Source of the DNA: Bin55 sp963667455
Lineage (GTDB): Bacteria; Pseudomonadota; Gammaproteobacteria; Pseudomonadales; Azotimanducaceae
Reading direction: 5' to 3'
DNA: 64,000 bases
Assembly: GCA_963667455.2 (NCBI GenBank)
Contig: CAXXFR010000029.1
Location: 372,001 to 436,000 of the forward strand
Shown: piece after piece, positions 43,373 through 51,346 of the stretch
Layout: every line of letters begins with the position of its first letter
How positions within the stretch are numbered: the stretch's first letter is position 1
Made by a program: the position numbers and the translations under genes
Notes under the pieces: generated by a model
What the model saw: only the letters and a program-made list of their open reading frames with translations
Databases searched by the model: none
Told to the model about the DNA's origin: nothing

Positions 43373-44301
43373 TCATCTCTTGGTGATTTTGGGTCCTACG
43401 TAGACTACATAGACGGGTTCTGTCGAGCTAACCGGCCAGGAGAAGTGAAGTCGTAGAGTCTGGTGGGAGACTTTGCCGTGCCAAGTGCAGAACAACTGCT
43501 TCCCCGGATCCCGAGGGTGAGCAAACTTCAGTTCTTCTTCAAATCTCTGTTTTTCCGACTCCGACGAATCTCAAAACGTTGCCCGGTCGCCGGTAAAGGG
43601 GTCTCTATGAATCTTGTGGCCTTCCTTTGTTCGAGCACCGGACTCATCGGACTCGCCCTCTAGCCGACTCAGGACGTCGAGCATTTTGAGAAAGGCCTTG
43701 ACTGCGCTCTTAGCAAATGGAACGCCCCGGAGAGGTTCAAAGCAGTCAGCCGTGAAGGATAAGCGCTCAAATCGAACTCTGCAAGCTTCATCCAACTCGC
43801 GCCAGGACCCAATCGGCTGCTCTCTACTTTGCAGTGCGGCTACAAGGGGTTTAATGTCCCACCAGTTGTGTAGGGATATCCTTCCCGGTCCCGCAAGTTC
43901 ATCCTCCGCGTGGAGCCAATTCACTTCTACGGGGGAAAGTTCCAATCAGATGGGAAGAAGCTCACCAATCCACATTCCACACCGTGAAATGACCGATAAG
44001 CAGCCTCTCCTATCGCTGTGTCTGTAACGACATTGCCCAAGCACTCGATGAAATCATCGCCCGCGTGGCGCCGAGCGTCGTCCCAAAAAGGACCTGAGCT
44101 CGTCAGCCAATTCATCACTGCCCGGCGTTGACTTTCACGGAAAAGTTGAACCGCTTGTTGCATTGGTACACCCGGCATGGGACTTACGTTCACGAAGTTG
44201 CGGCTGGAATGTAACTCCACTTGGTAGCGCCGTGCTTCGCGAAACGCTTCCGCTTCGTGGAATTGCTCGTGGACCGACAATTCATTCGCAAGAAGCTCCA
44301 A
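43373..44301 (-). pseudogene. Broken partner gene of the DUF3696 ATPase (frameshift plus in-frame stop)
   Basis: Translation starts at TTG 44301, two bases after the ATPase stop (MELLANELSVHEQFHE). It runs through GPFWDDARRH, VVTDTAIGEAAY and GLVSFFPSDWNF to a frameshift at the T3-C5 run (43931-43938), where one missing T separates the frames. The second frame continues PVEVNW, FEPLRGVPFA and DPFTGDRATF to a TGA at 43571-43573. After that stop the same frame continues for 65 codons (SSESEK, WHGKVSHQTLRLHFSWP, VVYVGPKITKR) to a stop at 43373. I recognise this as a conserved protein of about 310 residues often found beside such ATPases; its function is unknown. Confidence 0.82.
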
Positions 44302-44302
44302 G

Positions 44303-45469
44303 TTAACTCCAGCCAGCTAGGTAGTTCATGTCAATGTCGAATTGATCAAAAAAACCTGCCGGCCAACTATCAAGATCCCCGTCCGAATCAATTGCAGGAC
44401 TTTGGACTTGAGGGACTCGATTACTGTCCTCTCCTGTACTGCGAGGTCTGAAGAAGTGAATTGCAACACTCTCGCTGGGCAACATTCCGCTCTTGACTGC
44501 GCACCGGATTCCGTTGAGAACATGGTCACTGTGTGTCTCCACAAGAACTTGAACTCCAGATGAAGCAACCAATCCCAAGAATCTGCCCATGGCCGCTTGA
44601 CCCGAGGGGTGAAGATGCACTTCTGGATTCTCGATAAGCAGCAAGTCATCCCTGGTTGCAGATATGGCAGCGACTACGATGGGAAGCACCTGGGTAATTC
44701 CAAATCCAGTGTGTACAGGTCGATGGAAGCTCGATGCAGTCAACGTTCGAATTTCCAGTGAGAGCAAATCCACGTGAGCTACTTGCTCGATGTGAAGTAC
44801 ACAACCCGGAAAGAAGTCTTCCATGTATTGCTCCACTTGACTAAGACGCCTTGGGGGCGATTCAGCCTTAACGAGTCCAGTTAGCACCGGAGCATTTCGA
44901 CCCGAATAGAGCACACTGACCGCATACTCGCCCCTTGGACCCACCACCGGACTAAGTTGTGAGTCGTGAAACGGGTAGTACTCGCGAGGTCCGAGCCGCT
45001 CCGCTGTCAAGTAGTTGAGCTGACACAGTCGATCCGCCAAGAGATCATCGTGTGCGTCTACTGGTAACAAATGGTGAAGCCCGTGAGATCCGTCCGAGTC
45101 CCACGTACCTACACTTGCTGCTTCTCCGCGCACACGTTGAACTGCCAACGACTTTGCATTTCGGCCCTCGCCTTCAAACGCCCACTCGTACTGATCCGAT
45201 TCACCATCGAACAACGTCATACGGCAAACGCTGTGGCCGTACACCTCGTCGATAACATCAGCCACCGTCCCAAGACCCAAGGTTTCTCCGTTGAGCATCA
45301 GACGAGAGGACCACTCATGCCCCCGCATCGTTTGGTGCAACAGAACCAACGCCTGCAACACCGAAGTCTTTCCTGATGAATTGGCACCCGTCAAGAGTGT
45401 TAACGGGCACAAGGGCAACTTTAGCATCTCAAAGCACTTGAAGTGTTGTAGGTCAATGCGAGAAAGCAT
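44303..45469 (-). CDS. AAA-family ATPase with DUF3696-type C-terminus
   Basis: The 388-residue protein is an ABC/RecF-like ATPase of the AAA15 kind. MLSRIDLQHFKCFEML is the usual N-terminus, with Walker A GANSSGKTS near residue 28. The late Walker B is LLLIENPEVHLHPSGQAAMG near 272, followed by VLVETHSDHVLNGIR. It ends in the DUF3696-like SPAIDSDGDLDSWPAGFFDQ. Related ATPases drive Gabija-, Septu- and OLD-like defence modules with a nuclease partner. Here the downstream partner has no recognisable nuclease motif and is broken, so the system is probably inactive. Confidence 0.8.
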   Translation of the reverse strand: MLSRIDLQHFKCFEMLKLPLCPLTLLTGANSSGKTSVLQALVLLHQTMRGHEWSSRLMLNGETLGLGTVADVIDEVYGHSVCRMTLFDGESDQYEWAFEGEGRNAKSLAVQRVRGEAASVGTWDSDGSHGLHHLLPVDAHDDLLADRLCQLNYLTAERLGPREYYPFHDSQLSPVVGPRGEYAVSVLYSGRNAPVLTGLVKAESPPRRLSQVEQYMEDFFPGCVLHIEQVAHVDLLSLEIRTLTASSFHRPVHTGFGITQVLPIVVAAISATRDDLLLIENPEVHLHPSGQAAMGRFLGLVASSGVQVLVETHSDHVLNGIRCAVKSGMLPSESVAIHFFRPRSTGEDSNRVPQVQSPAIDSDGDLDSWPAGFFDQFDIDMNYLAGWS

Positions 45470-45751
45470 CTAAAGCCTCTCGCCTCGCATTTTGCGCCAA
45501 TTGAGTTCGTGCCATGACCCTGATTGTGTCGTTTGGTGCATTAGTAATAGTCCTACTGTACTCTCTCCTGTCCGGTAGTTCAGCGACCGTCCGCCGTACC
45601 GCTTGGGTACATGCAGAAACGTGTTAGTACCTGTAGACCCGTTGACGTGACAACTCAGAACAAATCGACTAAGACGGATCGGTTATCGTCCAATGTCAAG
45701 ACTCCACTGACGAGTTGGACAACAGTTCAACTCACTGAAGAACCCAAAATT

Positions 45752-46822
45752 TCAAGTACAACTCGAAGACGTTTGGAGGTGTCTCGATCGCCCCGGCTTA
45801 CGAGCTACAAAACAGAACAACGGCGAGAAAATGCCGCTTACACCGCCACTTACATAGGCTAGGGCGGTCCCATCCATCAACTTGACGACTTGCGAAGAAC
45901 CCTTCGGGAGAACTCCGAGGTGTTCCGACAGCTTGACTAGTCCGAGGTAAGTTCTCCGACCCAGTCGAGTCGCTCGGAAGGAGAAGCCAAGTTTTCCATA
46001 ATTCGAGCTCATGGGGTGGTACCACGGCAAACTGGGACCCTCCTGTACGTTGCGGTCCCTTGCCTCCAAGACCTCGAATCCGACCTTTTCCAGTGTCTGA
46101 ACCACCGAATCCATCGTGGCGATGTCCTTGAGAGCTATACCGTGCATTAAGTCTTGCTTGATTGATAAGTGTTCTTCATCATTGGGATCAAACTCGTCAG
46201 TCAAGCACATTTCTTGACCCCAGAGAAGACTTCCGGGTTTCAACACTCGAAATATCTCAGCGAAAGCTCCCTCTTTGTCGTGTGCATGACAGGTCGATTC
46301 AATCGCGTAGCCCCGGTCGAAGGTGCCTTCCTCAAAGATGCTCATGTCCATGAAATTGCATTGAACACAGTCGACCAAGTCACCGAGCTCGGATTCGGCG
46401 TTTAGCTGTCGTGCCGTACGCAATTGAACTTCGCTGTTGTTGATGCCAACGACGTTGACTTGCGTCTCGCGGGCGACACGTCGCATGGGACCGCCGATGC
46501 CGCAACCTACATCGATGACTTTCATGCCTGCATGCAGATCCAATTTGTCGATCATCAACAGTTGGTGTCGATCTATGGATTCCTGCAAACTCTCAGCTGG
46601 AGTCAATGGAGCAAAGTGAAGCGACTCGTTCCAACCGAAGGTCATAAACGCAGTGCACAGATCGTAGTACTCCTGGACGGTATCGCCGTGGTCATACGCG
46701 GGTTCACCGTCGTTCTCAGCACCCAATCTGTCGCGCCATCCATCGAAATGGTCAACACGGCCACCAACTGGCGTACTTTCGTAGGCAGCAATCAGCCGTT
46801 TACGCAAAGTGAGAAAATTCAT
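45752..46822 (-). CDS. Sterol C-24 methyltransferase (ERG6/SMT-like)
   Basis: The 356-residue protein has the specific blocks of sterol methyltransferases, not only a generic SAM fold. Region I is YYDLCTAFMTFGWNESLHFAP (positions about 52-72; the typical form has GWGxSFHF). The SAM site is KVIDVGCGIGGPMRRVAR, then VVGINNSEVQL. Region III is YAIESTCHAHDKEGAFAEI. SLPWYHPM and the C-terminal SMT domain (LVKLSEHLGVLPKGSSQVV, FSPLFCFVARKP) follow. The enzyme would transfer methyl to C-24 of a sterol side chain with a delta-24 bond. It stands alone between a defence remnant and mpl. A different lipid substrate remains possible. Confidence 0.87.
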   Translation of the reverse strand: MNFLTLRKRLIAAYESTPVGGRVDHFDGWRDRLGAENDGEPAYDHGDTVQEYYDLCTAFMTFGWNESLHFAPLTPAESLQESIDRHQLLMIDKLDLHAGMKVIDVGCGIGGPMRRVARETQVNVVGINNSEVQLRTARQLNAESELGDLVDCVQCNFMDMSIFEEGTFDRGYAIESTCHAHDKEGAFAEIFRVLKPGSLLWGQEMCLTDEFDPNDEEHLSIKQDLMHGIALKDIATMDSVVQTLEKVGFEVLEARDRNVQEGPSLPWYHPMSSNYGKLGFSFRATRLGRRTYLGLVKLSEHLGVLPKGSSQVVKLMDGTALAYVSGGVSGIFSPLFCFVARKPGRSRHLQTSSSCT

Positions 46823-47069
46823 GAGCTGAGTAGTTCAAGAATTGGCAGCATGGGGAGAAGGTCAAATACCGAAGAGACCGTTCGTATTGCCATTTTAGCC
46901 TCGCAAACTGTGGTTTCAGACAGGGGGATGGGGCTTGTTGTAGGATAGTCGGAACGTGATCAAAGAGTCCACGTAATCCGTGTTTGCATCTCTTCGATGA
47001 GCGCGTAGCACGTGTACCGCTCTCTTACAGGGATAGCTCCCCAGTAACTATCTAGGATTCACTTGACCG

Positions 47070-48461
47070 ATGTCCTCTAGCGTCTACTTTCTCGGTATCG
47101 GGGGCACCTTGATGGGCAATCTTGCTGTACTCGCCAAACAGGCAGGCTACGAGGTCAGTGGCTACGACAGCAAGATCTATCCTCCTATGAGCGACCTGCT
47201 GGACGACGCAGGAATTCGCGTTTTCGAGGAGTTTCGAGACGAGCATCTTGATCCTGCTCCTGATTGCGTCGTAGTCGGAAACGCTTCGATGCCGCGCGGA
47301 ACTCCAGCTCTCGAACGGGTCTTGAATCTCGGATTGAACTATCAGTCCGGCGCTGAATGGCTTGGCAGGAATATTCTTCCGGGAAAACACGTAATTGCCG
47401 TTGCTGGCACTCACGGCAAGACCACGACCACGGCGCTGGTGGCTTGGATTCTCCAGAGTGCGGGATTGAGTCCGGGTTATCTAATCGGAGGGTCTGCAGT
47501 CAACTTCCCAGACTCAGCAAGCTTGGGCGGAGGGAGGAACTTCGTGGTCGAAGCTGATGAATATGACACCTCCTACTTCGACCGACGGTCGAAGTTTCGC
47601 CACTATCGGCCGAAGACACTGATCATCGGCAACCTCGAATTCGATCACGCCGACATCTTCGCCGATCTCGATGAAATCAAGTATCAGTTCCACCACTTGA
47701 TTCGAGAGATTCCCGGCAATGGTCGCATTGTTGTCCCGTCAGCTTCCAACGAGATCGAGCATCTCCTAAGCCAAGGCTGTTGGACACCCGTAACAAGGTT
47801 CGACACCGAGGCAACCCCACCAGTGGGAGCGATGTCGTCTGCTCCTGACTACGTAGCAACAAAGGTCAGTCCCGACGGAAGATCGTTTGAGGTAGCGCGA
47901 GGACAGCAATCTCTGGGCGTTGTTCAGTGGACGCAACTTGGACATCACAACGTCGCCAACGCGATGTCCGCCATTCTTGCCGCCGAGCACATCGGAATCG
48001 ATCCAGCAGAGTCCATTTCGTACCTGAGCAATTTCCAGGGAGTTCGCAGAAGACTAGAAATAATCGCCGAATCGGAAACTACAACTGTCTACAGCGACTT
48101 TGCCCACCACCCCACCGCCATACGTGCAGCATTGCAGGCAATTCGGAGCTACGTAGGCAACGACTATGTTCTTGCCGTCGTCGAACCAAGAACTCATTCC
48201 ATGTCGCTCGGTACGTTCCAAGAGGAATTGGTACACAGTTGCGACAGCGCTGACGAGTCGATCTGGTATCGAAACAGCAACATTCGCTGGAACCTGGAAG
48301 CGTTAGCGGCTAAGTGCTCCATACCCACCACCGTCTCGTCGCAGATTGACGATGTAGTGGACGCCATCTGTGCTTCCAGAGCGGACGATTCTCATGTTGT
48401 AATAATGAGCAACGGAGGGTTTGACGGCATTTTTGAACGGGTGATTTCCCGTATGACCTAG
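47070..48461 (+). CDS. mpl: UDP-N-acetylmuramate:L-alanyl-gamma-D-glutamyl-meso-diaminopimelate ligase
   Basis: The 463-residue Mur-ligase family protein recycles murein tripeptide onto UDP-MurNAc. The N-terminal VYFLGIGGTLMGNLAVLAKQ is characteristic of Mpl (MurC has GIGGxGM). The P-loop is GTHGKTTTTALVAW near residue 113, followed by VEADEYDTSYFD and NLEFDHADIF. VYSDFAHHPTAIRAAL carries the Asp-x2-His-His-Pro of the C-terminal domain. It is divergent from the methyltransferase gene. Confidence 0.95.
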   Translation: MSSSVYFLGIGGTLMGNLAVLAKQAGYEVSGYDSKIYPPMSDLLDDAGIRVFEEFRDEHLDPAPDCVVVGNASMPRGTPALERVLNLGLNYQSGAEWLGRNILPGKHVIAVAGTHGKTTTTALVAWILQSAGLSPGYLIGGSAVNFPDSASLGGGRNFVVEADEYDTSYFDRRSKFRHYRPKTLIIGNLEFDHADIFADLDEIKYQFHHLIREIPGNGRIVVPSASNEIEHLLSQGCWTPVTRFDTEATPPVGAMSSAPDYVATKVSPDGRSFEVARGQQSLGVVQWTQLGHHNVANAMSAILAAEHIGIDPAESISYLSNFQGVRRRLEIIAESETTTVYSDFAHHPTAIRAALQAIRSYVGNDYVLAVVEPRTHSMSLGTFQEELVHSCDSADESIWYRNSNIRWNLEALAAKCSIPTTVSSQIDDVVDAICASRADDSHVVIMSNGGFDGIFERVISRMT

Positions 48462-48516
48462 TCAAACTCTCGTCCAATGACAGGGCTCGCCTGTCAGTGA
48501 AGATCGATTGGTTTCA

Positions 48517-49458
48517 ATGAGGTTGACTATGTATCGAACAACAATTGCAGCTCTCGTGTTGGCGACGATGGGCGTTTGTGCGGATGAATCTTGGTATCCA
48601 TCCAAGTACGGCGAAGGCGATACTCTCGGAGCGATCAACAACCTGTCGCCCGAAGGAGTTGTCGAAGCGGCAAAGCTGGTCAAGACTGGCAAGACCTATT
48701 CGTTGGGTGTATTGACCGGCTGGGAGACTCCTGCATACCCACCGCGACAGTACTCGATCACCGTGTTGCAAGGAGGTGACGGCACCGGAACGCCGGTCGG
48801 GTCCAACCAAGCAACCGGAAACGACGACCTGGTGTTCACCTGGATGGGCATCGGTAGCCAAATTGATGGACTTGGTCACATGGGAATCGACCATGTCTAC
48901 TACAACGGTCTAAAGGCTGAAGAAATCGTAGCCCCAACGGGTCTGAAAGAACTTTCGGTGGACAAGCTGCCTCCTATCGTTACACGTGGAGTGTTGATCG
49001 ACATGACCCGTTACTTTGAAACGGACATGCTGACGGAAGGTACGGCATATAACAGCAAGGAAATTAAGGAACAAGCAACCGCGCAGGGTATCGAAATCCG
49101 CAAAGGCGACGTTGTCTTGTTCAATACCGGTTGGATGAGTCTTGAAGGTGTCGACAACGAGCGGCTCATGTCGGGTGCTCCGGGCCTTGGGATGGATGGT
49201 GCCAAATACCTGGTGGAGAAGGAAGTTGTGGCAATTGGTTCCGATACTTGGGGGCTCGAAGTCATTCCACATGAGGACCCTCAAGTAGTCTTTCCAGTCC
49301 ATCCATTCCTGCTTGCCAAGCATGGGGTTTACATCTTGGAGAACATGGATGTCAGCGAACTTGCGGCCGACGAAGGCTGGGAGTTTTTGTTCGTCCTGGG
49401 GCAACCGCGTTTTGAAGGATCGGTTCAGGCAGTGATCAATCCCGTTGCCATCCGCTAG
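48517..49458 (+). CDS. Exported cyclase-family (kynurenine formamidase-like) hydrolase
   Basis: I chose the ATG at 48517 (MRLTMYRTTIAALVLATMGV, a signal peptide); TTG 48508 and ATG 48529 are alternatives. The 313-residue product matches the cyclase/KynB-like metal hydrolase family: TLGAINNLSPEGVVEAAKLV at the N-terminus, GIGSQIDGLGHMG as the metal motif (usual form HxGTHxDxPxH; here Ser-Gln replaces Thr-His), GVLIDMTRYF and KGDVVLFNTGWM. The His-to-Gln change makes the metal site atypical. The export signal points to a periplasmic role; substrate unknown. Confidence 0.78.
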   Translation: MRLTMYRTTIAALVLATMGVCADESWYPSKYGEGDTLGAINNLSPEGVVEAAKLVKTGKTYSLGVLTGWETPAYPPRQYSITVLQGGDGTGTPVGSNQATGNDDLVFTWMGIGSQIDGLGHMGIDHVYYNGLKAEEIVAPTGLKELSVDKLPPIVTRGVLIDMTRYFETDMLTEGTAYNSKEIKEQATAQGIEIRKGDVVLFNTGWMSLEGVDNERLMSGAPGLGMDGAKYLVEKEVVAIGSDTWGLEVIPHEDPQVVFPVHPFLLAKHGVYILENMDVSELAADEGWEFLFVLGQPRFEGSVQAVINPVAIR

Positions 49459-49471
49459 CGAGTGGGCTAAG

Positions 49472-51238
49472 TCAAAACCAGTCCGAAGCCGGGGCGGTTA
49501 CTGTATCTGCACCCGATGAGATCCTTGAACGTAACACGTCGGCAATAGGAAGCAACTTCGAGAAGTAGTAGTCAGCAAGAGGTTGCTTGCCGCGCGATCC
49601 ATCGTCGACTGCACTCATGCGACCCCAAAGCCACGCATAGATCACATGTCCCGTGAGATCCAAGTAATCCACGGCGACAGCTGCTGGATGCTCAGGCGAC
49701 TGTTGAGCGGCTTCGCAAACCTCCTGGGTCGCATCGACCCAGGAGTCGATAGCTTGGCTTGTTTCTTGCCAATAATTGCAAGGCTGATCGGAATTGCGCA
49801 TGAAAGACGCGAATTCCTCGACGACTGCTCCGTTGTTCTGTACGGTCTTGCGACCAATCAAATCGAGTGCTTGAATCCCGTTGGTTCCTTCATAGATCTG
49901 CGAAATCCTCGTATCGCGAACGATCTGTTCGACACCTGTCTCCCGAATATAGCCGTGCCCGCCAAAGCATTGCTGAGCAAGCAAGACGCACTCCATGGCA
50001 CGGTCCGTCATAAATGCTTTGGCGACTGGCGTCAGCAAGTCGACGAACCGCTGAGCTCTCGAACGAATGCCAGCGTCAGGAGAATGAGATGAGAGGTCGA
50101 GTTGATGGGCGACCAGGACTGCCAATGCACGACTGCCTTCCGTATACGCGCGCTGAGTCAACAACATGCGCCGAATGTCCGGATGCTCGATCAGGGGATC
50201 TGCTGGGCCATCGGAATTGACAGGTCCGCTTGGGGAACGTCCCTGAAGACGCTCCTTGGCGTACTCAACGGACATCTGGTAGGCACGCTCGGCAAGACCC
50301 AAGCCCTGCAATCCGACCGACAGTCGAGCGAAGTTCATCATGGTGAACATGCAAGCGAGCCCTCGATTGGGTGCTCCAATCATGTATCCAATGGCGTTTT
50401 CGTAGACGATGGTTGATGTGGCACTACCGTGAATGCCCATCTTGTCTTCGATCGACGTACTAGTGAATCCATTGCGCTGCCCGAGTTGGCCGTTTTCATC
50501 AACGAGATACTTGGGAACCAGAAACAACGATATCCCGTGGGTCCCAGAAGGAGCACCCGCCACTCTCGCTAGAACCAGATGAACGATGTTCTCTGCCAGG
50601 TCGTGTTCTCCACTCGTGATGAAGATCTTCATTCCATCAAGTCGGTAGGAGCCATCTGAAAGCGGTTCGGCCTTCGTTCGGAGCATCCCGAGATCGGTTC
50701 CCGCATGTGGCTCCGTCAACGCCATGGCTCCCGTCCAGCGACCTTCATACATGGGCTGTAGGTAGCGATGTTTGATATCAGCATCGGCATGGGCGTTGAT
50801 GCAATAGCTAGCTCCCAACGTCAGCGATGCATAAAGCCAAAGGTTGGTGTTGGAACCCCAGAAGAATTCCTCGACGGCACTGTTGATTGACTTGTACAGG
50901 CCCTGGCCTCCGAATTCAGGATTGCCACTGAGACCAAGCCACCCTCCTCTGGCTAGGTTTTGGAATGCTTCGTCATAACCTGTGGGAGCGTGGACGACTC
51001 CATCCACCCATTGGGCACCTTCCTCGTCTCCGGATTGAGATAGAGGTTCCATGACATCGGAAGCAAGTCTCCCGCTCTCTGTCAGGATCGTCTTGGCAAG
51101 ATCCAAGTCGATCCCCGCGGAGTCGGGCCAAGTGTTCCAGTCTTCGTGGATCTTGAACAGATCCCGGTACAGGAAGAGGGTGTCTTCGATGGGAGGGCGA
51201 TAGCGAACGATCTTGGCTTCTCCGTGGTCAATCCGCAA
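49472..51238 (-). CDS. Acyl-CoA dehydrogenase (long DmdC-like type)
   Basis: A TTG at 51238 starts this 588-residue protein. The RYRPPIEDTLFLYRDL start and total length fit the long acyl-CoA dehydrogenases related to DmdC and FadE-like enzymes. FAD and substrate segments are GAMALTEPHAGTDLGMLRT, KIFITSGEHD and EDKMGIHGSATS. The catalytic Glu is in ISQIYEGTNGIQALDLIG. A C-terminal extra domain of about 130 residues follows. It oxidises an acyl-CoA at the alpha-beta position; chain specificity cannot be read. No thiolase or hydratase is next to it. Confidence 0.88.
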   Translation of the reverse strand: MRIDHGEAKIVRYRPPIEDTLFLYRDLFKIHEDWNTWPDSAGIDLDLAKTILTESGRLASDVMEPLSQSGDEEGAQWVDGVVHAPTGYDEAFQNLARGGWLGLSGNPEFGGQGLYKSINSAVEEFFWGSNTNLWLYASLTLGASYCINAHADADIKHRYLQPMYEGRWTGAMALTEPHAGTDLGMLRTKAEPLSDGSYRLDGMKIFITSGEHDLAENIVHLVLARVAGAPSGTHGISLFLVPKYLVDENGQLGQRNGFTSTSIEDKMGIHGSATSTIVYENAIGYMIGAPNRGLACMFTMMNFARLSVGLQGLGLAERAYQMSVEYAKERLQGRSPSGPVNSDGPADPLIEHPDIRRMLLTQRAYTEGSRALAVLVAHQLDLSSHSPDAGIRSRAQRFVDLLTPVAKAFMTDRAMECVLLAQQCFGGHGYIRETGVEQIVRDTRISQIYEGTNGIQALDLIGRKTVQNNGAVVEEFASFMRNSDQPCNYWQETSQAIDSWVDATQEVCEAAQQSPEHPAAVAVDYLDLTGHVIYAWLWGRMSAVDDGSRGKQPLADYYFSKLLPIADVLRSRISSGADTVTAPASDWF

Positions 51239-51346
51239 CGTGGAAAAGATCCATCCTGTTGGCGGAAGATTGAGATTTTCTTGAAAACTCGATGTGGTTG
51301 GACATCAACCACTCGCGTCGACAGAATTATTTCTGTCCATAGTGAC

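Noticed and set aside
43000..43386. 128-codon plus-strand frame
   Set aside because: Arg-rich product without family resemblance, overlapping an equally long minus-strand frame; typical of chance frames in GC-rich DNA, and its end overlaps the 3' end of the broken partner gene.
43571..43573. TGA in the DUF3696 partner as a recoded codon
   Set aside because: The family has an ordinary Ser-rich stretch at this point and the gene also has a separate frameshift, so decay is simpler.
43931..43938. Programmed frameshift at the T3-C5 run in the DUF3696 partner
   Set aside because: No slippery heptamer or downstream pseudoknot is apparent, and the second lesion downstream would still truncate the product.
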